A stretch of DNA of 64,000 nucleotides from UBA4582 sp965657335 (GTDB lineage Bacteria > Pseudomonadota > Gammaproteobacteria > Pseudomonadales > Azotimanducaceae), in contig CBFHOH010000007.1 in the NCBI GenBank assembly GCA_965657335.1, forward strand, positions 62,001-126,000. The letters are read 5' to 3'. Within the stretch, counting starts at the first letter, position 1. The number at the start of each line of letters is the position of its first letter. Positions 8,279 through 16,756 of the stretch are shown piece after piece. The notes beneath the pieces were generated by a model that was not told where the DNA came from, did not search any database, and saw nothing but the letters and a program-made list of their open reading frames with translations. The position numbers were made by a program, and so were the translations under genes.

Positions 8279-9058
8279 ATGTTGAGTAAAAGAATAATTG
8301 CCTGTCTTGATGTGAGAGAAGGCAATCTTGCCAAAAGTGTCAAATTTGTCGATACCAAAGATATTGGTGACCCTGTTGCAAAAGCAAAAGAATATTATCT
8401 CGACGGCTTAGACGAACTGGTTATGTACGACATAACAGCGTCAAGCGATAAGCGTAATATCATGCTCGACGTGGTTGAGAAGGTGGCGGAACAGATTTTT
8501 ATCCCGTTTTCTGTCGGTGGCGGTATTCGCTCGGTCGAGGACGCCAACAAGTTGCTTTGGTCGGGCGCCGAAAAAATTAACCTGAATTCTGCAGCAGTTC
8601 AGCGACCAGAGTTGATTTCAGAATGTACGTTCGCCGTGGGTAGTCAAAACATTGTGCTTTCAATGGACATTAAAAAAGTCGAGATTAACAGGGACTTCCC
8701 CAGTGGTTACGAGGTTGTGATCAACGGAGGTAGAACGCCAGTGGGTATTGATGCGCTCTATTGGGCCTTGAAGGGCGAAGAGCTGGGCGCCGGTGAGCTG
8801 GTCATCAATTCAATTGACGCAGATGGCACCCGCGAGGGTTACGAGATTAATCTGACCCGGATGATCGCAGAAGCGGTGAGCATTCCAGTGATCGCATCGG
8901 GTGGTGCTGGTAAACCTGAACACCTACTGGAAGTGTTGACTGAAGGTAAGGCCGACGCGGCATTGATCGCTTCAATGGTGCATTTCGGTGACTACACTGT
9001 CAGTGGCCTGAAAGCATGGTTAGACGAACGTGGCGTAAGGGTCAGAAAGACCTGGTAG
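8279..9058 (+). CDS. hisF: Imidazole glycerol phosphate synthase, cyclase subunit
   Basis: A 259-residue TIM barrel that converts PRFAR plus ammonia to imidazole glycerol phosphate and AICAR, the latter feeding purine synthesis. Both catalytic aspartates are present (IIACLDV and LSMDIKK). The text around loop 1 (LAKSVKFVDTKDIGDP), PFSVGGGI, FPSGYEVVINGGR and the end VRKTW match the form I associate with Desulfovibrio-like bacteria rather than the usual gammaproteobacterial VVKGVQF form. This suggests transfer or an old paralogue. It is probably cotranscribed with hisH. Confidence 0.9.
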   Translation: MLSKRIIACLDVREGNLAKSVKFVDTKDIGDPVAKAKEYYLDGLDELVMYDITASSDKRNIMLDVVEKVAEQIFIPFSVGGGIRSVEDANKLLWSGAEKINLNSAAVQRPELISECTFAVGSQNIVLSMDIKKVEINRDFPSGYEVVINGGRTPVGIDALYWALKGEELGAGELVINSIDADGTREGYEINLTRMIAEAVSIPVIASGGAGKPEHLLEVLTEGKADAALIASMVHFGDYTVSGLKAWLDERGVRVRKTW

Positions 9059-9082
9059 AGGTCTGAGAAGCCGGAGCAAAAA

Positions 9083-9295
9083 ATGGATACCGTAACCGAT
9101 CGAAGATTACTCGAACTCGAAACTCGGGTTGCTTTTCAAGAAGACACGATTCAAAAGCTTGACGATGCGCTGGCGTCGCAGCAGCAACAGATAATGGATT
9201 TGGAGCGGCAAATTCAGCTGCTCGGAATGCAAATAAAGGAAATAGAGGCTGTGCCTGCGCCCGCAGGCCCGGAAGCACCGCCTCCCCACTATTAA
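9083..9295 (+). CDS. slyX: SlyX family protein
   Basis: A 70-residue protein, almost entirely a coiled coil rich in Leu, Gln and Glu (ELETRVAFQEDTIQKLDDAL), with the characteristic proline-rich end PPPHY. The role of SlyX is not established. It starts 24 bases after hisF and ends 11 bases before the quinone oxidoreductase, so all may lie in one transcript. Confidence 0.85.
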   Translation: MDTVTDRRLLELETRVAFQEDTIQKLDDALASQQQQIMDLERQIQLLGMQIKEIEAVPAPAGPEAPPPHY

Positions 9296-9306
9296 AAGGA
9301 ACGAAT

Positions 9307-10281
9307 ATGAAAGCAGTAAAAATCATTGCTGATGCGAAATTACGCTGGGACGACACAGCAACGCCTGTGCCTGCTGCGGGTGAAGTGCTTATCAAGGTTC
9401 AAGCGACGGCGATTAACCGCGCTGACTTAATGCAGAGAATCGGGTTGTATCCACCCCCGCCAGGTGCCAGTGATGTGATGGGACTTGAATGTGCTGGCAC
9501 GATCGCCTCAGTTGGTGAAGGCGTGACCCGTTGGAAAGAGGGTGACGAAGTGTGCGCTTTGCTTAGCGGTGGAGGTTACGCGCAGTTCGCCACTGCGCCA
9601 GAGGGCAGCGTGTTGCCTGTGCCTCAGGGATTAACGATGGCTCACGCCGCGTGTTTGCCAGAGGTTTTTGCAACCGCATATTTAAATATGTATATCGAAG
9701 CAAACTTGCAGCAAGGTGAAAAGGTCGTTATTCATGCGGGCGCAAGCGGTGTTGGCACTGCGGGTGTTCAGCTAGCGAAAGCATTCGGAAACCCAAGTTT
9801 TGTAACAGCCGGTGGCGCAGAGAAAATTCAAGCTTGCCTTGATCTTGGTGCAGAGGCGGGCGCCAATCGAAAGACCGAGAGTTTCATCGACAAAGCTTCA
9901 ACTTTTGCAGGTGAAAATGGCGTTGACTTAATTCTTGACCCTGTTGGCGGCGGCTATTTGCAAGATAACGTAAAACTATTAGCGATAGGCGGTCGGTTAG
10001 TACTGATCGGGTTGATGGGTGGCCTTAGTGCCGAGCTTGATCTCGCTCAGGTGTTGCGCAAGCGTCTGCGCGTCATTGGTTCAACGTTACGCGCACGCCC
10101 AATTGCTGAAAAAGCTGAAATTATGGCGCAACTTGAGGCGCGAGTGTGGCCGAAGATTGCCTCAGGTGAGATAAAACCTATTCTCGATACGGTTTTTCCC
10201 ATTGAAGAAATTGAACAGGCACACGAATTGGTGTCTTCGGACGCGACAATCGGAAAAGTTGTGTTGGCAGTTGAACATTAG
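9307..10281 (+). CDS. NAD(P)H:quinone oxidoreductase, zinc-free MDR family (PIG3-like)
   Basis: A 324-residue medium-chain reductase. NRADLMQRIGLYPPPPG is typical of the PIG3/TP53I3 quinone oxidoreductases. The Rossmann motif GASGVGTAGVQLAK binds NADPH, and the zinc ligands of alcohol dehydrogenases are absent. AAGGA at 9294-9298 gives a clear ribosome site (it overlaps the slyX stop). Likely acts on quinones or other reactive carbonyls in the cytoplasm. Confidence 0.9.
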   Translation: MKAVKIIADAKLRWDDTATPVPAAGEVLIKVQATAINRADLMQRIGLYPPPPGASDVMGLECAGTIASVGEGVTRWKEGDEVCALLSGGGYAQFATAPEGSVLPVPQGLTMAHAACLPEVFATAYLNMYIEANLQQGEKVVIHAGASGVGTAGVQLAKAFGNPSFVTAGGAEKIQACLDLGAEAGANRKTESFIDKASTFAGENGVDLILDPVGGGYLQDNVKLLAIGGRLVLIGLMGGLSAELDLAQVLRKRLRVIGSTLRARPIAEKAEIMAQLEARVWPKIASGEIKPILDTVFPIEEIEQAHELVSSDATIGKVVLAVEH

Positions 10282-10337
10282 ATGCCTCGCAAACACTAAC
10301 AATGAATAATTGACTTTGGCGCTGAATGACCCGCGAT

Positions 10338-10500
10338 CTAAACGTCGAGCGGTGTATCGTCTTGCGATAATAAGTAGACCGCTTCGGTACGGTGCTTGAC
10401 ACCTAGCATTTTTAAAAAAAGGGCAGAAAGATGTGCTTTCACTGTCCCCTCAGCAATGTTTAGTGCTTTGGCGATAACCTTGTTCGCCACGATATAGAGG
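10338..10500 (-). pseudogene. C-terminal remnant of a LuxR/NarL-type response regulator
   Basis: Minus-strand sense ending at a TAG at 10340-10338 reads NKVIAKALNIAEGTVKAHLS and continues LFLKMLGVKHRTEAV, the DNA-recognition helix-turn-helix of LuxR/NarL regulators. Upstream the frame becomes unrelated and stops without a start codon; no receiver domain is present. I read it as the last third of a deleted regulator gene. Confidence 0.6.
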
Positions 10501-10903
10501 ATGAAGACAAAGCGAAGCTTCGTAACGCAAATAATCTATCTAATCAACATTTGACCGAGTCATATATCGTGCACGCGGTCGTTGTCGCAGTATTGCAGAC
10601 AAGCAAAATAGCCATCAAACAGGCGCATTGCTAGACTTGGTCTAACTCGACCAATCATGCCTTTCGCCTGTGAGGTCGTGTTAGCGGCTCGACTAACAAT
10701 CGTATTTAGCATCGCACAGGTGAGGGATGCCGAAGCATTCACGACACTCAAGTGTTTTCAAAAGATAACAGGGTGTGTTGAAGCGCTAGGTGTGAGTAGG
10801 TGTTTGTGCCGACTTTCGCACAATATATTGCACCATGAAAGTTGGGCGCGTTAACTCAGGCCCAGCCACATCTCGCGGATTTTGAATCGCCACAGCTATT
10901 GCG
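10501..10903. other. Intergenic stretch without a recognisable gene
   Basis: About 400 bases between the LuxR remnant and the cold-shock gene. The short open frames on both strands show no family signature. It may include debris from the same deletion that removed the LuxR receiver domain, and the 3' region of the cold-shock transcript. Confidence 0.4.
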
Positions 10904-11119
10904 TCAGACTTCGCCGACGTCTTCTGCTTGGAACCCTTTGTCTGTTTCAGACAGATCAAATTCAACGCTTGCGCCTTGTTTGAGCGTGCGATAACCCTCA
11001 CCGCGTATTGAACGAAAGTGAACAAAGACATCTTCGCCATCTTCTCGCTCAATAAAACCAAAACCTTTGGCGTCATTGAACCATTTGACCGTACCTGACT
11101 GTCTTTCAGCCATAGCCAA
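10904..11119 (-). CDS. Cold-shock domain protein (CspA family)
   Basis: A 71-residue single cold-shock domain. RNP1-type KGFGFIE and RNP2-type VFVHF are present; the opening is SGTVKWFNDAKG. It binds single-stranded nucleic acid as an RNA chaperone. GAGGGG precedes the start; ATG at 11113 is an alternative. It lies 125 bases downstream of valS on the same strand. The sequence DLSETDKGFQAEDV at the end differs from the second Csp at 36888. Confidence 0.93.
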   Translation of the reverse strand: MAMAERQSGTVKWFNDAKGFGFIEREDGEDVFVHFRSIRGEGYRTLKQGASVEFDLSETDKGFQAEDVGEV

Positions 11120-11244
11120 CCCCTCTTTTTATTTTTTATTTTTAAGGTCTGGTGAATTAAGACAGAAATTTTCAAGTCTGTCCAGTACCGGCCATTACAA
11201 AAAAAAGGGATAAAAAACGCTTTTCTAAACTTTATAAGTCGCGT

Positions 11245-14031
11245 TTATAATGCGTCAACCTTAGCTTTTTGGGCTTCCAGTTGCTCAATCGCAGAGTTCA
11301 GATCGATTACCTTGTCTTTCTCTTTCTGCACGACAGCCTCAGGCGCCTTGTCAACAAAGCTAGGGTTGTTGATTTTGCCTTCGGCGCGAGCACGGTCCTT
11401 AACTTTTTTCTCTATTTCTTTGTTTAGTCGGGCAAGCTCAGCGTCTTTGTCGATCAGACCGCTAAGTGGAACGAGCACCTGCATGTCGCCCACCAGATGT
11501 GTAGCGGAGGCCGGCGGCTCTGCATCTGCTTCTAGCCAGCTAAAGCTCTCTGGCTTTACCAAGAATTCGAGTAAAGATCTATTAGCTTCGAGTCGCGCCT
11601 TGTCACTATCGTTACCTTTATGAAAGATGACGGGTATTGGTTTGCCGAAGGAGATGTCCATCTCGCCTCTGATATTGCGGGTGCCGGTGACGATAGCCTT
11701 GAGCCATGCAATATCTCCCTCCGCTTCCTTATCTACGCGGTCCCCTGATGCTTCAGGGTAAGCGGAAAGTACAATTGTGTCGCCATGGCCTCGAATTGAG
11801 GTAGGTACCTGTTGCCATAACTCTTCAGTGATGAACGGTATGAAAGGATGGGCGAGACGTAAGGTTTCCTCGAGCGTTGAGATGAGCGTGAATCTTGTGC
11901 CGGCCTTTTGCGCAGCACTAGCGTTGTCATTGTTCAATACAGGTTTGCTCAACTCAAGGTACCAGTCGCAGAGCTGGTCCCATACAAATTCGTAAATTGC
12001 TTTGGCTGCTAGATCAAATCGATAGGTTTCCATCGCAAGATCGACAGCCTGCACTGTTTTCTGAAATTCAGAGACGATCCAGCGGTCAACAACGCTTGGC
12101 TCGCGGGGTTGGCCTTGATCAAAAGGCTCAATGGCCTCGTCTGTTGTATTCATGAAGACGAAATTGGCTGCATTCCACAGTTTGTTGCAGAAGTTTCGGT
12201 AGCCTTCAACGCGGTTCATGTCAAAACGGATACCTCTTGCACTCGAAGCGATCGAATAGAAAGTAAATCGAAGTGGGTCACTACCGTAGGCTTTTATGCC
12301 CTCTGGATACTCCTTTCGAGTGGCCTTTTCTATTTGTGCTGCTTTCTTTGGTTGTAGCAGGTGACCGGTGCGCTTGGTAACCAGATCTTCGAGGCTGATG
12401 CCATCGATGATGTCCATGGGGTCAAGCCCATTGCCTTTAGACTTGGACATCTTCTGACCATCAGCATCTGTGACAAGCCCATGGATATACACCTTTTTAA
12501 ATGGCACTTCGTCAACATATTTCAACGTCATCATGATCATTCTGGAAACCCAGAAACTAATGATGTCGTGACCAGTGACCATCAGGTCAGTCGAATGATA
12601 GGTCTCGAGTGCTGCTGTTTTTTCAGGCCAGCCAAGAGTGGCAAACGTCCAGAGAGCTGAAGAGAACCAGGTGTCCAGTACATCTTCGTCACGCGTGAGG
12701 GTCAGCTCTGCAGCCAGCCCATACTTCAGGCGGACGGATTGCTCGTCGTGCCCGACGTAGACCTGGCCGTCATCGGCGTACCATGCTGGAATCTGGTGTC
12801 CCCACCATTGCTGGCGGCTGATACACCAGTCCTGAATTTCCCGCATCCATGCAAAGTAGGTGTTTTCAGCATTTTTGGGCGTGAATTGGATACTGCCATT
12901 TTCGACCGCTTCAATAGCCGGGTCAGCGAGCGGCTGAATTTTCACATACCATTGATCACTGAGATAAGGTTCAACGACGACGCCGGATTTCTCGCCCCGC
13001 GGTACTGCCATCATATGATCTTCTACTTTATCTAGTAGTCCAAGGTTGTCGAGTTCTGCTATGACTTGTTTGCGTGCTTCATACCTGTCGAGCCCCTGGT
13101 AGTGCTCAGGCACTTCGTCGTTCAGTGTGGCGTCGTCATTAAGAATGTTAATGATCGGCAGGTCATGACGCTTGCCCATATCGTAGTCATTAAAGTCATG
13201 TCCCGGCGTGATTTTCACGCACCCGGTACCAAAGTCTTGATCAACATATCGATCAGCGATAATAGGTATTCGACGATCGGTAAGCGGCAGACTGATCTCT
13301 TGGCCCACGAGATGTTTGTAACGTTCATCGTCAGGATGAACGGCGACCGCGGTGTCGCCTAACATGGTTTCCGGACGGGTTGTTGCAACAGTGAGAAACG
13401 TCTGAGGGTCTGCTGCCAGCGGATATCTGAAATGCCAGAGGTTGCCTTTTTCCTCTTCGGACTCGACCTCCAGGTCTGAAATAGACGTCTTTAACTCTGG
13501 GTCCCAGTTGACCAGCCTTTTACCGCGATAAATAAGCCCCTCGTCATACAGCGTCTCGAATACAGTGAGTACTGCTTCACACATACCCTCGTCCATGGTG
13601 AACCGCTCGGTACTCCAGTCGAGGGAGGCGCCAAGCCTGCGTAGCTGTTTTGAGATTGTACCGCCTGACTGTTCCTTCCATTGCCAGGCACGTTCAATAA
13701 ACTTTTCCCGTCCAAGCTCTGAGGCTTTAACGCCCTCGGCGGCGAGCTGCTCGGTGACGATGATCTGAGTCGATATTCCGGCGTGATCGGTGCCCATTTG
13801 CCAAAGTGTTTTGTCGCCTTTCATGCGTCTGTGACGAATCACTGAATCCACAAGGCTGTGTTGAAAACCGTGACCCATATGCAGGGTGCCAGTGACGTTC
13901 GGCGGTGGGATCATGATACAAAAAGGCTTACTGTCTGAGTCCAATTCGGCGTCGCGGGGAGAAAAATAGTCATTCTCTTCCCATTTCTGGTACCAGCTTT
14001 GTTCAATTTCCTGTGGTTGGTATTTCTTCAT
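11245..14031 (-). CDS. valS: Valyl-tRNA synthetase
   Basis: Charges tRNA-Val. 928 residues, close to the usual bacterial length. It shows the class-I HIGH-type motif (PPNVTGTLHMGHG, near residue 50), the editing domain (ATTRPETMLGDTAVAVHP), the KMSKS motif (DGQKMSKSKGNGLDP) and a C-terminal coiled-coil arm (LARLNKEIEKKVKDRARAE). In Pseudomonas, valS lies directly downstream of holC; here it is separated from holC by the polyphosphate block. Confidence 0.97.
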   Translation of the reverse strand: MKKYQPQEIEQSWYQKWEENDYFSPRDAELDSDSKPFCIMIPPPNVTGTLHMGHGFQHSLVDSVIRHRRMKGDKTLWQMGTDHAGISTQIIVTEQLAAEGVKASELGREKFIERAWQWKEQSGGTISKQLRRLGASLDWSTERFTMDEGMCEAVLTVFETLYDEGLIYRGKRLVNWDPELKTSISDLEVESEEEKGNLWHFRYPLAADPQTFLTVATTRPETMLGDTAVAVHPDDERYKHLVGQEISLPLTDRRIPIIADRYVDQDFGTGCVKITPGHDFNDYDMGKRHDLPIINILNDDATLNDEVPEHYQGLDRYEARKQVIAELDNLGLLDKVEDHMMAVPRGEKSGVVVEPYLSDQWYVKIQPLADPAIEAVENGSIQFTPKNAENTYFAWMREIQDWCISRQQWWGHQIPAWYADDGQVYVGHDEQSVRLKYGLAAELTLTRDEDVLDTWFSSALWTFATLGWPEKTAALETYHSTDLMVTGHDIISFWVSRMIMMTLKYVDEVPFKKVYIHGLVTDADGQKMSKSKGNGLDPMDIIDGISLEDLVTKRTGHLLQPKKAAQIEKATRKEYPEGIKAYGSDPLRFTFYSIASSARGIRFDMNRVEGYRNFCNKLWNAANFVFMNTTDEAIEPFDQGQPREPSVVDRWIVSEFQKTVQAVDLAMETYRFDLAAKAIYEFVWDQLCDWYLELSKPVLNNDNASAAQKAGTRFTLISTLEETLRLAHPFIPFITEELWQQVPTSIRGHGDTIVLSAYPEASGDRVDKEAEGDIAWLKAIVTGTRNIRGEMDISFGKPIPVIFHKGNDSDKARLEANRSLLEFLVKPESFSWLEADAEPPASATHLVGDMQVLVPLSGLIDKDAELARLNKEIEKKVKDRARAEGKINNPSFVDKAPEAVVQKEKDKVIDLNSAIEQLEAQKAKVDAL

Positions 14032-14236
14032 TTCTGGCTCTTTTCTACTGCGTTTGAGTCAGAATCCAGGTGCCCGCAGGTCTCAGATTCCAATGTGCAT
14101 TCAATGATTTAATCGAACCTGCGATTATACACACAGGTCAATTGCCCGAAGAAATAAAAATTTACATTCGATAGCGCTTATAAGGCCATAATGAGCAGAT
14201 TACGGTCATGTTAAAAACGGTGGTAATATAACAGGT

Positions 14237-14932
14237 ATGAAATCAGCCAAGCCTTTACTTCAGATCACCAGCTATTATGGATTTTTAGCACTATTGGCCG
14301 GCCTGCTGTTTTACTTTTTTCCTGTGCTCGCTCAGTACAGCCCAATTGGTGGGACAGAGAATCTGAGTACCGGTATGAGTGAATTTGTCAGTGGCAAGGC
14401 AAAGCCCATTGTGGTGGATTCTGTTAATCAGATGATTAGTTTGGCTATTTCTCTGGTGGGCTTGTTGTTATTGATGGAACCCGTTGCTTGGATCTATATG
14501 GGCGCTCGCAGACGTAGAGGGCGTGAGCAGTCGTTTGTGTTAACTGTCTTGCTGCTGCCAGTTGTCGTCGCGGGTATCGTGATCATTGTCCAAAATTCGC
14601 TGGCTTTGGCGTTTAGTCTCGCGGGCATCGTTGCTGCTGTGCGGTTTCGATTGACGCTTGACGACTCACTGGACGCTATTTTCATTTTTCTCTCTATTGG
14701 CGCCGGTTTGGCCGCAGGCGTATCTGCGTTGGAGATCGCAGCGGTGGTGACCATCTTCTTTAACTACATTATGTTGTTGTTCTGGGAGCTGGATTACGCC
14801 GACGAGGTTTCTGTGAACCGCTGGTTTACCAGAACATGGATGCATAACGATTCAGTTGATGCGGCATCTTTACGTAACAAGGAACCCGAGCAACAGGCAG
14901 ATAACTCAAACGGCAAGACGCCCCCTCAATAA
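14237..14932 (+). CDS. DUF4956 family membrane protein
   Basis: A 231-residue inner-membrane protein with about five hydrophobic helices. The stretch LAGIVAAVRFRLTLDDSLDA, followed by a glycine-rich helix, is the DUF4956 signature. In many bacteria, DUF4956 genes sit beside VTC-type polyphosphate polymerases and CotH-like genes; here PPK1 is nearby instead. The stop overlaps the next start (TAATG at 14930-14934), so the two are coupled. Function unknown; a role in polyphosphate or envelope phosphate handling is inferred from context only. Confidence 0.8.
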   Translation: MKSAKPLLQITSYYGFLALLAGLLFYFFPVLAQYSPIGGTENLSTGMSEFVSGKAKPIVVDSVNQMISLAISLVGLLLLMEPVAWIYMGARRRRGREQSFVLTVLLLPVVVAGIVIIVQNSLALAFSLAGIVAAVRFRLTLDDSLDAIFIFLSIGAGLAAGVSALEIAAVVTIFFNYIMLLFWELDYADEVSVNRWFTRTWMHNDSVDAASLRNKEPEQQADNSNGKTPPQ

Positions 14933-15729
14933 TGTTACAAAAAATGATAATCAGTAGGACGCTCTGCGCTAGCCTGATCCTGCTGGTGCTCGGATGTGGT
15001 GCGAGCGAAAATGTCCAGCAGTGGCAATTACCAGCGGAGATTGATGAATTATCCGGTTTAGCAGTCGGTCCGGACAACACCCTCTATTTGCACGATGACG
15101 AGATAGGCGCTGTCTACAGGTTTTCGTTGAACACGGGTGAAGTGTCGACGGTTTTTCATGTTGAACAGCCAGTGATCGAAGGCGATTTTGAGGGTGTCGC
15201 TCAAACCGCAACGCACATTTTCCTGATCACTAGTCGGGGCAGATTGTTTCGAGTGCAGAGGGAGCCAAACATGACTGAGGCCATCGTATCTGCGGATGTT
15301 TTTGACACAGGGCTTTCCGAGCTTTGTGAAATCGAAGGTCTGCACGCACTGGACAATCATTTATATATTGCTTGCAAGAAACCCTACCTAAAGGCAGACA
15401 AGCGAAAACTACTGTTGATTGAGTACAGTCTGGCGTCCCACAAGGTTAGCAGGGAATTCCGTTTCGATCTGGAGAATATTGCTGCAAAAAAATTCAACGC
15501 CTCCGCTATTTGGCTAGACTCGGAGAGCATTTTTTTACTTTCTGCTCGGCAGCGTACAATTATAGAGCTTAGTCGGGCCGGTGAACTTCGGCGTGAATTT
15601 AAGCTTGATAAAATTCGTCACCCGCAGCCTGAGGGACTAGTGCTAGACAAAGGGCGCCTTATCATCGCCGACGAGGGTGGTGGCAGTGGCGGAAGAATTA
15701 CGACTTACCATGGTTGGCCGAATAAATGA
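14932..15729 (+). CDS. SdiA-regulated-type beta-propeller lipoprotein
   Basis: 265 residues. An N-terminal signal with lipobox LVLGC (Cys about residue 23) predicts an outer- or inner-membrane lipoprotein facing the periplasm. The mature part resembles the SdiA-regulated (PF06977) propeller family: ELSGLAVGPDNTLYLHDDE, IEGDFEGVA, EIEGLHAL, HPQPEGLVLD. Translationally coupled to the DUF4956 gene. Converges on the unknown secreted protein gene. Ligand or enzymatic activity unknown. Confidence 0.78.
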   Translation: MLQKMIISRTLCASLILLVLGCGASENVQQWQLPAEIDELSGLAVGPDNTLYLHDDEIGAVYRFSLNTGEVSTVFHVEQPVIEGDFEGVAQTATHIFLITSRGRLFRVQREPNMTEAIVSADVFDTGLSELCEIEGLHALDNHLYIACKKPYLKADKRKLLLIEYSLASHKVSREFRFDLENIAAKKFNASAIWLDSESIFLLSARQRTIIELSRAGELRREFKLDKIRHPQPEGLVLDKGRLIIADEGGGSGGRITTYHGWPNK

Positions 15730-15739
15730 ATCTTTCGCG

Positions 15740-16756
15740 CTAAACCTCTCGACACGTATCGACGATATCTTTTGTCCAGATTTTTTCACTCTCGAAGTGT
15801 TTGAACGACGCTTTGGTATATCGAAGTGCCCTGCGAACGCCCTTTTTAGAGAGTTCGGTGTCCGAGGTGACCATGGCCAGAATATTTTCCTTGGCGCCTA
15901 AAATCCGCTCTCTGGTGCTTTGCATGGCGCTTGGCTCATGGCAGCGACCACGGAAGTAACGCTTTAAAACCGTCCGAATTTTAAATTGCGCAGGCGGTGA
16001 AGCATAACTGGCGTTCACCATGCCGGTAGCATCAAAGTCATAAATAATCGGCACATAGTTGTTTTCCCCGCTCAGTAACTTGGCGTTGTGACAGCAATCG
16101 TCGCGGTCAGACGACCTGAGCAGGGAATAATCTGTATTGCCAAGAAAATACTGGAATTGTTCGAGCAACGCTGCCTGCTCGGGATCTAGATCACTGTAAC
16201 CGGGCGGTTTGTCGGGCTGATCGAGTCCCAAGCCATTGCGTTTTGCTACGCGTTTTTTGTGTTCAACGAAAAATGCGGGTCTTTGCTCCAGGATTTTGTC
16301 TTTCGTTTTGTACGTGACGTTAACCCAACGAACCCGGTAGCTGATCGGCGTCATCGCATTCAACATTTTGTATGCCAGATATTCAGTGCGCAGATAGTCA
16401 TAATAGGAGCTATTCTTTCTACACAGGACAACCAGTTTCAAGTCGCCTTCTTTGTGAAATAGTGTCTGTTTTCGCGCCGGTGATTTTTTAAAGTCAACTT
16501 TGAGCGGAGAAAACCTGCAGGTGTCTTTTTGTAGTCGATGGTTACCTCGCACGTTTAATTCAATCGGCAGTTGATGTTGATCGATAGTGAGAACCCCTGG
16601 GTATTTTTTCGCTTTTTTTCGCTCTATTTCGAGTTGATAAAAGTCGGCCTGAATTTCGATCTCAAGCGGTTCTTCCTGATCAAACAGTCCGGCTTGGAGG
16701 GCGGGCGATAAACTGGTAATTGTAGCCAGCAGCAATGGCGCTAAAAATTTATGCAT
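15740..16756 (-). CDS. Secreted protein of unknown function (YDFDxxG-VN family), last gene of ppk operon
   Basis: 338 residues with a cleavable signal peptide ending at ALQA. Notable are IELNVRGNHRLQKDTCRFSP, a tyrosine-rich middle, DRDDCCHNAKLL, and the acidic motif PIIYDFDATGMVNASYA. I have seen this last pattern in uncharacterised proteins of Proteobacteria and Bacteroidetes. A distant relation to CotH-like atypical kinases is possible (an Asp-rich motif, adjacency to DUF4956), but I cannot show it. Its start overlaps the ppk stop by 8 bases, so it belongs to the same operon. Confidence 0.7.
   Translation of the reverse strand: MHKFLAPLLLATITSLSPALQAGLFDQEEPLEIEIQADFYQLEIERKKAKKYPGVLTIDQHQLPIELNVRGNHRLQKDTCRFSPLKVDFKKSPARKQTLFHKEGDLKLVVLCRKNSSYYDYLRTEYLAYKMLNAMTPISYRVRWVNVTYKTKDKILEQRPAFFVEHKKRVAKRNGLGLDQPDKPPGYSDLDPEQAALLEQFQYFLGNTDYSLLRSSDRDDCCHNAKLLSGENNYVPIIYDFDATGMVNASYASPPAQFKIRTVLKRYFRGRCHEPSAMQSTRERILGAKENILAMVTSDTELSKKGVRRALRYTKASFKHFESEKIWTKDIVDTCREV

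Noticed and set aside
10786..11175. 129-codon minus-strand frame covering the cold-shock gene
   Set aside because: A different frame of the same DNA encodes a clear CspA; this one is compositionally odd and unrecognised.
11161..11182. GACAGA/TCTGTC hairpin as valS terminator
   Set aside because: The stem is short and AT-rich, with no T run following on the minus strand; not strong enough to list.
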